A stretch of DNA of 46,836 nucleotides, taken from assembly GCF_901875575.1 (NCBI RefSeq), contig NZ_CABFMF010000006.1:1-46836 (forward strand), in the 5' to 3' direction. Below, piece by piece: positions 40,135 through 46,836 of this stretch. Made by a program: the position numbers and the translations under genes. Position 1 is the first letter of the stretch. Every line of letters begins with the position of its first letter. Below the pieces are notes generated by a model that did not search any database, was not told the DNA's origin, and was given only the letters and a program-made list of their open reading frames with translations. This DNA comes from an uncultured Streptococcus sp. Lineage in GTDB: Bacteria; Bacillota; Bacilli; Lactobacillales; Streptococcaceae.

Positions 40135-41577
40135 TTAGTTTTCTTTTAATTTAGTTAATTCCTGTGCAAGTAGTTTAAGGGCGACTTGTGGGTTGGCTTG
40201 GCCTTTGGTTGCTTTCATAAGGAATCCTGTAAAGGCCTTGTCTGCGTTACGTTTTCCTGACTTGAAGTCGGCAACAGCAGCTTCGTTATCCGCAAACACC
40301 TGGTGAATGATTGGAATCAAGACAGCTGGATCTGAGATTTGAACCATACCTGCTTTTTCTACGTATTCACGCGCGCCGCCACCATTTTTAGCTAGGTGGA
40401 CAAAGACTTTCTTAGCGATTTTAGAAGAGATAGTGCCGTCTTCGATAATAGCAATCATTTCAACCAAGTTTTCTGGTGTCAATTCGATTTGTTCAAGTGT
40501 CTTACCTTCAGCATTCAAGAATTGAGCGACTTCCCCTTGGAGCCAGTTAGAAACTTGTTTGGCATCACCGCCTAGGGCAACAGCTTTCTCAAAGAAGTCA
40601 GAAGTGACTTTATTTGCAGTCAACTGGCTAGCATCGTAGTCTGACAAGCCAAGGTCAGATACGTAACGTGCACGGCGTTCTTTTGGAAACTCTGGCAATT
40701 CAGTCCGTATTTCCTCAATCCACTCGTCAGAGATTTCAAATAGGGGTAGGTCTGGTTCTGGGAAGTAGCGGTAGTCTGCAGCCCCTTCCTTGACACGCAT
40801 GAGGATGGTTGCTTTGTTAGCTTCATCGTAACGGCGTGTTTCTTGGCGGATTTGACCACCTGAGCGAAGGATTTCAGCTTGACGTTGAACTTCGTATTCA
40901 AGACCTTTACGAACGTTTGAGAAGGAGTTGAGGTTCTTCAACTCAGTTTTGGTACCGAATTTCTCTTGACCATACGGACGAAGAGAGATATTGGCATCCA
41001 CACGCATAGAACCTTCTTCCATCTTAACGTCAGAAATACCAGAGTACTGGATGACTTCCTTGAGGGCTGTTAGATAAGCGTAGGCTTCTTCTGGCGAACG
41101 CATGTCGGCTTCAGATACAATCTCAATCAAGGGCACCCCTTGGCGGTTGAGGTCGACATAAGAGTAGCCGTCTGTACCGTGGGTGTTTTTACCAGCATCT
41201 TCTTCTAGGTGGGCACGTTCGATACCGATTTTCTTGGTCGTACCGTCTTCTAGCTCGACTTCAATCCAGCCGTTATAACCGATTGGCTCATCAAACTGAG
41301 AAATTTGGTAAGCTTTAGGATTATCAGGGTAGAAGTAGTTCTTGCGGTCAAAGTGCATCTTTTTGTGGATGTCCATGTTGAGGGCAAGAGCGGCTTTGAT
41401 ACCAGCATCGACTACACCCTTATTGAGAACTGGCAGAACTCCTGGGAAAGACCAGTCAATCACGTTAGTGTTGGCGTTTTGGTCATTTCCAAAGTGGGCA
41501 GAAGTAGGTGAAAAGATTTTTGAATTGGTGTTGAGCTCTACGTGGACTTCAAGTCCGATGACTATTTCAAAGTTCAT
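40135..41577 (-). CDS. gatB: Aspartyl/glutamyl-tRNA amidotransferase subunit B
   Basis: The 480-residue GatB subunit of the amidotransferase that converts Glu-tRNA(Gln), and often Asp-tRNA(Asn), to the amide form. It holds the tRNA-recognition and kinase-like sites. Blocks are VIGLEVHVELNT at the start, HFDRKNYFYPDNPKAYQISQ, HLEEDAGK, RQGVPLIEIVSE and MRVDANIS in the cradle domain, with the GatB/YqeY tail from about 330. Organisms with gatCAB usually lack GlnRS. It overlaps gatA by one base. Confidence 0.97.
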   Translation of the reverse strand: MNFEIVIGLEVHVELNTNSKIFSPTSAHFGNDQNANTNVIDWSFPGVLPVLNKGVVDAGIKAALALNMDIHKKMHFDRKNYFYPDNPKAYQISQFDEPIGYNGWIEVELEDGTTKKIGIERAHLEEDAGKNTHGTDGYSYVDLNRQGVPLIEIVSEADMRSPEEAYAYLTALKEVIQYSGISDVKMEEGSMRVDANISLRPYGQEKFGTKTELKNLNSFSNVRKGLEYEVQRQAEILRSGGQIRQETRRYDEANKATILMRVKEGAADYRYFPEPDLPLFEISDEWIEEIRTELPEFPKERRARYVSDLGLSDYDASQLTANKVTSDFFEKAVALGGDAKQVSNWLQGEVAQFLNAEGKTLEQIELTPENLVEMIAIIEDGTISSKIAKKVFVHLAKNGGGAREYVEKAGMVQISDPAVLIPIIHQVFADNEAAVADFKSGKRNADKAFTGFLMKATKGQANPQVALKLLAQELTKLKEN

Positions 41578-43043
41578 TAGTTGTCACCTCCAAAAATCAC
41601 GGGTTGTTGTTTGTGGTAGTCAGTTGTCGCCTCAAAAGCAGCGGCAGCTTGGTAAATGGTTTCCTCAGAGTACTTAGGGCCAATCAATTGTAGACCGACT
41701 GGTAGACCTTGAGAGAATCCAGCAGGAATCGAAATTCCTGGTAGACCAGCTAAGTTGACTGGGATGGTCAAAAGATCAGCCAAGTACATGGCAACTGGGT
41801 CGTGGTTAAGTGAGTCCAAGTCATAAGCAACACTTGGTGCAGTTGGTCCCAAAATCAAGTCGTAATCCGCGAAGACTTTTTCGAAATCTTGAATGATGAG
41901 GGTACGGACTTGACCAGCTTTCTTATAGTAGGCGTCATAGTAACCTGATGAAAGGCTGAAAGTACCCAGCATGATACGACGTTTTACTTCTTCACCAAAA
42001 CCTTGGCTACGGCTGTTTACATAGATTTCATCAAGGTTGGTTGCATCTTCTGCGCGGTAGCCGTAACGGATACCGTCAAAACGTTGCAAGTTTGATGAAG
42101 CTTCAGATGAAGCGATTATGTAGTAAACGGCAACTCCATATTTAGAGTGAGGAAGGCTGACTTCTTCGACAATAGCACCAAGTTTTTCAAAGTGTTTAGC
42201 GGCATTCAGAATGGTTTCCTTAACCTCTGGGTCAATTCCTTCACCGAGGTATTCCTTAGGCAAAGCAATTTTCATGCCTTTAATGTCTTGCCCGATTTTT
42301 GAAGTAAAGTCGGCAATGCGGATAGGGGCTGAAGTTGAGTCTTTAGAGTCTTCACTAGCAATCGCATTGAGCAAGAGGGCGTTTTCCTTAACTGTTGGTG
42401 CGAAAGGTCCGATCTGGTCTAGCGAGCTACCAAAGGCAATGAGACCGAAACGTGAAACTGTTCCGTAGGTTGGTTTGAGACCAACAATCCCATTGAAGGC
42501 AGCAGGTTGGCGGATAGAGCCACCAGTATCAGAACCAAGTGACAAGCGGACTTGCCCAGAAGCTACAGCTGCGGCAGAACCACTTGACGAACCACCAGGG
42601 ACCTTGCTGTGGTCCCAAGCATTTTTAGTGGCACCATAGTGAGAAGTCTCACCAGAACCACCCATGGCAAACTCGTCCATGTTGGTCTTTCCAACTACAA
42701 TCATACCTTTAGATTTTGCATTGGAAACAGCAGTCGCATCAAAGATAGGCTCGTAGTTGTAGAGCATTTTTGAGGCTGCAGTTGTGAGAATACCGTCTGT
42801 AGAGATGTTATCTTTAACTGCAAGTGGAATTCCTGAGAGGACATTATCAGCGTCAATTCCTGCTTCATCAATGGCTTTGGCTTGAGCAAGAGCCTGCTCT
42901 TCGGCGATAGTAATAAAAGCGTTAATAGCTGTTTCGCGAGATTTGATATCTTCAAGCGTAGCTTGTGTCAATTCTGTTGCTGAAATTTCCTTATAAACAA
43001 GGAGATTGTGCAAGTCTTCAATCGTTTTATTGTTGAAAGTCAT
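41577..43043 (-). CDS. gatA: Glutamyl-tRNA(Gln) amidotransferase subunit A
   Basis: The 488-residue amidase-signature subunit that releases ammonia from glutamine and channels it to GatB. The Ser-cisSer-Lys triad is visible: Lys in PLAVKDNI (about 78), and the serines in KVPGGSSSGSAAAVASG (about 150-175) with GSDTGGSIRQPAAFNG. It is the middle gene of gatCAB and overlaps gatC by one base. Confidence 0.97.
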   Translation of the reverse strand: MTFNNKTIEDLHNLLVYKEISATELTQATLEDIKSRETAINAFITIAEEQALAQAKAIDEAGIDADNVLSGIPLAVKDNISTDGILTTAASKMLYNYEPIFDATAVSNAKSKGMIVVGKTNMDEFAMGGSGETSHYGATKNAWDHSKVPGGSSSGSAAAVASGQVRLSLGSDTGGSIRQPAAFNGIVGLKPTYGTVSRFGLIAFGSSLDQIGPFAPTVKENALLLNAIASEDSKDSTSAPIRIADFTSKIGQDIKGMKIALPKEYLGEGIDPEVKETILNAAKHFEKLGAIVEEVSLPHSKYGVAVYYIIASSEASSNLQRFDGIRYGYRAEDATNLDEIYVNSRSQGFGEEVKRRIMLGTFSLSSGYYDAYYKKAGQVRTLIIQDFEKVFADYDLILGPTAPSVAYDLDSLNHDPVAMYLADLLTIPVNLAGLPGISIPAGFSQGLPVGLQLIGPKYSEETIYQAAAAFEATTDYHKQQPVIFGGDN

Positions 43044-43345
43044 TAGGCATCTCCTCCATCATCTAGGATAGCTGGCACTTTGATATAGTAGTTGTCTTTT
43101 TCAGGTACGTTTTTAAACAAGCGATCACGGTCTGTTCCTTCTTCGGCCACATCAGGTCGGAGAACGGTTTTACGGTCAGCCATGGTTGTAGTAGGTGCGA
43201 CACCAGTAGTGTCGACTTCGCCCAGCAATTCAACCATGTCAACAATCTTAGACAAGGTAGTCGCAAAGGCAGCAGTTTCTTCTTCAGAGAATCTTAATTT
43301 TGAAAGATTGGCAACGTGTGTTACCTCTTCTTGCGTAATTTTCAT
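43043..43345 (-). CDS. gatC: Glutamyl-tRNA(Gln) amidotransferase subunit C
   Basis: The 100-residue GatC belt that holds GatA and GatB together. It begins MKITQEEVTHVANLSKLRFSE and includes LLGEVDTTGVAPTT and VLRPDVAEEG, all standard. I start at ATG 43343-43345, preceded by AAAGGAT on the minus strand. The open frame continues 49 codons upstream, but that stretch lacks family similarity and crosses the promoter. Confidence 0.95.
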   Translation of the reverse strand: MKITQEEVTHVANLSKLRFSEEETAAFATTLSKIVDMVELLGEVDTTGVAPTTTMADRKTVLRPDVAEEGTDRDRLFKNVPEKDNYYIKVPAILDDGGDA

Positions 43346-43385
43346 CTTGCATCCTTTCGTGAAATGATGATTTTTAGTCTGTTCT

Positions 43386-43394
43386 ATTTTACCA
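43386..43394 (-). promoter_or_regulatory. Possible extended -10 promoter of gatCAB
   Basis: On the minus strand TGG-TAAAAT (rc 43386-43394) lies about 40 nt before gatC. The -35 is unclear. Confidence 0.5.
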
Positions 43395-43439
43395 TATTTT
43401 CCTATAAATAAGGGAGGGGGAGCTGAAAAGAAATAGAAA

Positions 43440-43468
43440 TTGAAAAAAATGCTAAAATCCGATATAAT
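43440..43468 (+). promoter_or_regulatory. prfC promoter
   Basis: TTGAAA (43440-43445) and TATAAT (43463-43468), 17-nt spacer. The leader to ATG 43558 is about 83 nt. Confidence 0.82.
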
Positions 43469-43557
43469 GAAGTGTTGAAAGGAATGGTACAATCCAATGT
43501 AAAAATCATTCTTAGCTATCGAAACAAGAAAAATAGAGAATCAAAGAAAGAGAACTT

Positions 43558-45102
43558 ATGAATATTCAAGAAGAAATTAAGAAACGTCGTACCTTTGCCA
43601 TTATCTCTCACCCGGACGCGGGGAAAACAACCATCACTGAGCAACTGCTCTACTTTGGGGGCGAGATTCGTGAGGCTGGTACCGTAAAAGGAAAGAAAAC
43701 AGGGACTTTTGCCAAGTCTGACTGGATGGATATCGAGAAGCAACGTGGGATTTCGGTTACTTCATCTGTGATGCAGTTTGACTACGATGGTAAGCGCGTG
43801 AATATCCTTGACACACCAGGACACGAGGATTTCTCAGAAGATACCTATCGTACCTTGATGGCGGTGGATGCTGCGGTCATGGTTGTGGACTCTGCCAAGG
43901 GTATCGAGGCGCAAACCAAGAAATTATTTGAGGTTGTCAAACACCGTGGCATTCCGGTCTTTACCTTTATGAACAAGCTAGACCGTGACGGTCGTGAACC
44001 ACTAGACCTCTTGCAAGAATTGGAAGAAGTTTTGGGAATTGCTAGCTATCCGATGAACTGGCCAATTGGGATGGGGAAAGCCTTCGAGGGCTTGTATGAC
44101 CTTTATAATCAACGCCTGGAGCTCTACAAAGGGGATGAGCGTTTTGCTAGTCTAGAAGATGGGGACAAGCTTTTTGGTAGCAATCCTTTCTACGAGCAAG
44201 TCAAAGATGATATTGAACTTTTAAATGAAGCTGGAAATGAGTTTTCAGAGGAAGCTATTCTGGCTGGAGAATTGACGCCAGTCTTCTTTGGTTCAGCTCT
44301 TACTAACTTTGGTGTGCAGACCTTCCTTGAAACATTCCTCAAATTTGCTCCAGAACCACATGGACACAAGAAAACAGATGGCGAATTTGTGGATCCTTAT
44401 GACAAGGATTTCTCAGGATTTGTCTTTAAAATCCAAGCCAACATGGACCCTCGTCACCGTGACCGTATTGCCTTTGTCCGTATCGTATCAGGAGAATTTG
44501 AACGTGGTATGAGTATCAACCTACCTCGCACTGATAAGGGTGCCAAACTTTCAAATGTTACTCAGTTTATGGCGGAAAGTCGTGAAAATGTGATCAACGC
44601 TGTAGCAGGAGATATCATCGGGGTTTACGATACTGGTACATATCAAGTTGGGGATACCTTGACAGTTGGAAAAAACAAGTTTGAATTTGAACCCTTGCCA
44701 ACCTTTACCCCTGAGATTTTCATGAAAGTTTCTGCCAAGAACGTCATGAAGCAAAAATCCTTCCACAAGGGAATCGAGCAATTGGTACAAGAAGGAGCCG
44801 TTCAGCTTTATAAGAATTACCAAACAGGTGAATACATGCTAGGCGCTGTCGGTCAACTCCAGTTTGAAGTCTTTAAGCACCGTATGGAAGGCGAGTACAA
44901 TGCGGAAGTGGTCATGAGCCCAATGGGTAAAAAGACCGTTCGTTGGATCAAGCCTGAGGACTTAGATGAACGGATGTCATCAAGTCGCAATATCTTGGCC
45001 AAAGACCGTTTCGACCAACCAGTCTTTCTCTTTGAAAATGATTTTGCCCTCCGCTGGTTTGCAGATAAGTATCCAGACGTAGAGTTGGAAGAGAAGATGT
45101 GA
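43558..45102 (+). CDS. prfC: Peptide chain release factor 3
   Basis: A 514-residue translational GTPase that ejects RF1 or RF2 from the ribosome after termination. G1 SHPDAGKTTITEQL (about 18-31), switch KQRGISVTSSV, G3 DTPGHEDF, G4 FMNKLDRDGR. A beta-barrel domain (FSGFVFKIQANMDPRHRDR) and a C-terminal RF3 domain (QLQFEVFKHRMEGEYN) follow. The start is ATG 43558 with AAAGAGAAC upstream, a weak site. It is divergent from gatCAB, the same neighbours as in pneumococcus. Confidence 0.96.
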   Translation: MNIQEEIKKRRTFAIISHPDAGKTTITEQLLYFGGEIREAGTVKGKKTGTFAKSDWMDIEKQRGISVTSSVMQFDYDGKRVNILDTPGHEDFSEDTYRTLMAVDAAVMVVDSAKGIEAQTKKLFEVVKHRGIPVFTFMNKLDRDGREPLDLLQELEEVLGIASYPMNWPIGMGKAFEGLYDLYNQRLELYKGDERFASLEDGDKLFGSNPFYEQVKDDIELLNEAGNEFSEEAILAGELTPVFFGSALTNFGVQTFLETFLKFAPEPHGHKKTDGEFVDPYDKDFSGFVFKIQANMDPRHRDRIAFVRIVSGEFERGMSINLPRTDKGAKLSNVTQFMAESRENVINAVAGDIIGVYDTGTYQVGDTLTVGKNKFEFEPLPTFTPEIFMKVSAKNVMKQKSFHKGIEQLVQEGAVQLYKNYQTGEYMLGAVGQLQFEVFKHRMEGEYNAEVVMSPMGKKTVRWIKPEDLDERMSSSRNILAKDRFDQPVFLFENDFALRWFADKYPDVELEEKM

Positions 45103-45112
45103 TTCAGTAAGT

Positions 45113-45140
45113 CTACTTGATTGCAAAGCAATCTAAGTAG
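45113..45140 (+). other. Hairpin after prfC without U tract
   Basis: CTACTTGATTGC (45113-45124) pairs with GCAATCTAAGTAG (45128-45140) around AAA with a small internal mismatch. No T run follows, so it may stabilise the 3' end or be a poor terminator. Confidence 0.55.
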
Positions 45141-45175
45141 GTTACGAGATTGGGCAAAAACTAGCTTCCCAATAA

Positions 45176-45346
45176 AACTATACAGTAAATAATGATCGTA
45201 ATAATCATTTGTATAAATCATATAAAAAATTGGCTGATGAGCAGGGGAATGTTATCTTTGGTGGTCGTTTAGGACACTATCGTTGTTATGATATGCACCA
45301 AGTAATTGGAGCAGCGTTGCAGTGTGTAAGAAATGAGTTAGATTAA
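45176..45346 (+). pseudogene. glf: C-terminal remnant of UDP-galactopyranose mutase
   Basis: About 56 codons are open after an in-frame stop and end at TAA 45344-45346. The peptide YTVNNDRNNHLYKSYKKLA, then ADEQGNVIFGGRLGHYRCYDM and HQVIGAALQCVRNEL, matches the extreme C-terminus of Glf, including the FGGRLxxYRxYDMHQVI block. The FAD-binding and catalytic 5' part, roughly 310 residues, is absent. Glf makes UDP-Galf for galactofuranose-containing polysaccharides and normally lies in capsule or cell-wall polysaccharide loci, so the piece is out of place behind prfC. No start or ribosome-binding site remains. Confidence 0.85.
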
Positions 45347-45371
45347 ATAAAGTAAGATTCCAGTAACAAGG

Positions 45372-45547
45372 TATCTAAAATTCAAAATTGGGATGTTCAA
45401 GGATTTTGCCTACTTTATAAACACTTTGAGAACGGTAAACTAACTTGGAAAAGTATATAAAAGAATGTTAAAGCTCTAATACCAGCATAAGTAGACTATC
45501 TTATGAAAAGCTTTTCCATTACTTCGAAAATAAATCCTGCAATATAG
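45372..45547 (+). pseudogene. Decayed IS66-family TnpB fragment
   Basis: One reading frame, broken by stops at about 45456 and 45486, reads KIQNWDVQGFCLLYKHFENG then KLTW, and later VDYLMKSFSITSKINPAI. This corresponds to the C-terminal half of IS66 TnpB (usual form WDGQGFWLLYKRFENGKLTW). The reading frame has remained aligned while point mutations introduced stops, so this is an old relic. No TnpC or terminal repeats are visible. Confidence 0.75.
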
Positions 45548-45649
45548 GCTGGGCAACAATTTCAGGAGAAAATGAAGTAAATCTTCCTACAATAAAACGC
45601 ATATTACCAAAAGTTTTCTGTACTGACCCCAAAAAGTTAGACAATTAAT

Positions 45650-46483
45650 TTATCCGAAGGATTTAGTTCTGTATTGCACAGGGCTAAGTCCTTTTAGTTT
45701 TACCTTAATTCGTTTATTGTTGTAGTAATCAATATAGTCTACAATAGCTTGTTCCAATTGCTTAAGCGACTGAAACGACTTCTCATAACCGTAAAACATT
45801 TCCGATTTCAGAATCCCAAAGAAGGACTCCATCATACCATTGTCTGGGCTGTTCCCCTTACGTGACATGGATGCTTGAATTCCCTTACCCTCTAGAAACT
45901 GATGATAAGAATCGTGTTGATATTGCCAGCCTTGGTCACTATGGAGAATCGTATTCTCGTAGTGCTTCTCTGTGAATGCCTGTTCCAACATTGTTTTTAC
46001 TTGTTCTAAGTTGGGTGAAGTTGAAAGATTATAGGCGATAATTTCGCTATTAAAGCCATCTAAAACTGGTGATAAGTAAAGCTTTTGAGTACTTGCTGGA
46101 ATGGCAAATTCTGTCACATCTGTGTAGCACTTTTCCATTGTTTTAGAGCCTTCAAATTGACGTTGAATGAGATTCTCTGCCTTCTTACCAACATCTCCTT
46201 TATGAGAAGAATATTTTCGTTTTTGTCGCATTTTAGCTTGTAAATTGAGTACTTTCATCAATCGTTGAACTCTTTTCTGATTTACCAGATAACCACGATT
46301 TCTTAGTTCTAAATGAATCCGACGATAACCATAATTTCCCTTGTGCTCGATAAAAATGGATTGAATTTCAGCTTTAAGCTCTTGGTCCTTATCTGGTTTA
46401 TCTAGCTGTTTCAAGTGATAGTAGTAGGTCGAACGAGCTAGTTTAATGGCTTTTAGAAGAATATCTAACGAAAACTCAGTCAT
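45650..46483 (-). CDS. IS3-family transposase OrfB, DDE domain
   Basis: The 277-residue catalytic half of an IS150-group transposase. HTH_21 region KGNYGYRRIHLELRNRGY (about 48-65) precedes the rve integrase core. The DDE residues are apparent: Asp in YTDVTEFAI, Asp in LHSDQGWQYQ and Glu in MMESFFGILKSE. The ORF is intact. It overlaps the orfA stop (TAATG) and is in the -1 frame relative to orfA, so the active protein would be an OrfAB fusion. Since orfA is interrupted here, this copy is probably immobile unless complemented. Confidence 0.92.
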   Translation of the reverse strand: MTEFSLDILLKAIKLARSTYYYHLKQLDKPDKDQELKAEIQSIFIEHKGNYGYRRIHLELRNRGYLVNQKRVQRLMKVLNLQAKMRQKRKYSSHKGDVGKKAENLIQRQFEGSKTMEKCYTDVTEFAIPASTQKLYLSPVLDGFNSEIIAYNLSTSPNLEQVKTMLEQAFTEKHYENTILHSDQGWQYQHDSYHQFLEGKGIQASMSRKGNSPDNGMMESFFGILKSEMFYGYEKSFQSLKQLEQAIVDYIDYYNNKRIKVKLKGLSPVQYRTKSFG

Positions 46484-46682
46484 TAATTCTTGAACAATTT
46501 CTGTCTTTCTTCTTTCTCTTTTTTCTCCTTCAATCGGAGTTCTCTCAACTTTTTTAGGATGGCATTCTCCGCTCTCAAGTACTCATTTTCTGCTTGAAGA
46601 CGTTCTAATTCTGTCCTCTCTTCAGGTCTCTTTTTTGGCTTACGTCCCGTTTTAGGTACTCTCCCTCTTGTTTTCTCAACAA
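46483..46682 (-). pseudogene. IS3-family OrfA, 3' part, interrupted by an IS630-like element
   Basis: The retained codons read VEKTRGRVPKTGRKPKK, then a leucine-zipper-like coiled coil ERLQAENEYLRAENAILKKL and a charged tail, as in IS150-group OrfA. The N-terminal helix-turn-helix half is replaced at about 46682. An open frame continues upstream to 46776, but that part (MGSYQKHLKRYYRVV...) is translated from IS630 sequence in a wrong frame. The apparent 97-residue ORF is therefore a chimera with no biological start. Confidence 0.85.
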
Positions 46683-46836
46683 TATAGTTAATTGAAACAA
46701 GAGCAGGACAAAAGGGTCTCGAAAAAAGTATTACAACTCGGTAATACCTTTTGAGGTGCTTTTGATATGAGCCCATGTTTTCTCAATAGGATTGTACTCA
46801 GGTGAATAGGGAGGAAGAGGTAAAAGTTTATGCCCA
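46683..46836 (-). mobile_element. IS630-like element, 3' end, partial
   Basis: The terminal repeat TATAGTTAATTGAAACAA (46683-46700) mirrors the end at 300-317. The element lies inside IS3 orfA and continues past the right edge. Its transposase is on the minus strand, as in the copy at 1-317. Confidence 0.8.
46688..46836 (-). pseudogene. IS630-family transposase, C-terminal end, frameshifted
   Basis: Reading in from the right edge: GHKLLPLPPYSPEYNPIEKTW then AHIK, the conserved end of the DDE domain with catalytic Glu in NPIEKTW. Two A-runs just after (near 46753 and 46764) are each one base short. Restoring them gives KKHLKKVLPSCNTFFETLLS and CSCFN with a TAA stop at 46688-46690. The stop directly overlaps the terminal repeat. 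Confidence 0.82.

Larger units (their letters stand above)
45619..46682 (-). mobile_element. IS3-family (IS150-group) element, truncated at its 5' end
   Basis: The downstream end begins at TGTACTGACCCCAAAAAGTT (45619-45638), a typical IS150/IS861-like terminal repeat. The element carries orfB complete and the last part of orfA on the minus strand. Its upstream end is missing: sequence switches at about 46682 to the end of an IS630-like element. The orfA/orfB overlap fits programmed -1 frameshifting. The A6 run near 46520 is a possible slip site, and the -1 frame stays open into orfB. Confidence 0.85.

Noticed and set aside
43346..43492. A 49-residue N-terminal extension of GatC
   Set aside because: No similarity to GatC; it crosses the likely promoter, and a good ribosome-binding site precedes ATG 43345.
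46683..46776. An extended OrfA N-terminus (MGSYQKHLKRYY...)
   Set aside because: These codons are IS630 sequence read in a shifted frame, upstream of the IS3/IS630 junction.
1..46836. CRISPR arrays, prophage modules or rRNA operons
   Set aside because: No regularly spaced repeats, phage structural genes or rRNA sequence were seen.

Overview
The window is chromosomal DNA from a low-GC Gram-positive coccus, almost certainly a mitis-group Streptococcus (S. mitis, S. oralis, S. pneumoniae or a close relative). The evidence is BOX repeats of pneumococcal type, IS630-Spn1-like sequence at both window ends, an EndA nuclease, EpuA, an Ami oligopeptide permease operon, and long runs of genes in the order I associate with pneumococcus. 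The species cannot be fixed by eye. The ami operon lying next to gatBAC-prfC suggests a non-pneumococcal or rearranged genome.

Layout: 1-317 is the 5' part of an IS630-like element. 380-8159 carries a Na/Pi cotransporter homologue, rpmH as a stand-alone unit, an oligopeptide-binding lipoprotein, a KimA-like K+ transporter, and tatD-rnmV. 8291-15244 carries an SseB-domain protein and a tightly packed ribosome-assembly and RNA block: rsmA(ksgA)-rsgA-rpe-thiN-rmuC-cbf1. 15365-18429 carries purR, lysA and pflA. 18712-22736 is an accessory-looking, AT-rich cassette: a LanFEG-type three-gene ABC exporter plus a two-component system, with no bacteriocin structural gene in view. 22912-33037 is core: yidC, acyP, a TrmH-family rRNA methyltransferase, a BI-1/YccA protein, asnA, rsmD-coaD-sepM, DUF1146-murA-epuA-endA and a CNNM/CBS protein. 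33257-39973 holds tRNA-Cys (minus) and the ami operon (amiA, C, D, E, F). 40135-43345 is gatCAB on the minus strand, and 43558-45102 is prfC.

The right end (45176-46836) is a degraded mobile-DNA scar: the C-terminal tail of a glf (UDP-galactopyranose mutase) gene, a decayed IS66 TnpB fragment, and an IS3-family (IS150-group) element whose orfA is cut by a second IS630-like element. Both IS630 copies have the same orientation, so the window is framed by direct repeats.

The most notable signals are the orphan LanFEG/RK cassette, three genes (trmH-like, rsmD, DUF1146) whose start codons lie 7-8 nt downstream of extended -10 boxes and so look leaderless, a near-perfect CodY box before ami, and the nested IS structure. 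I saw no CRISPR array, prophage or rRNA operon, and no clearly undescribed system.
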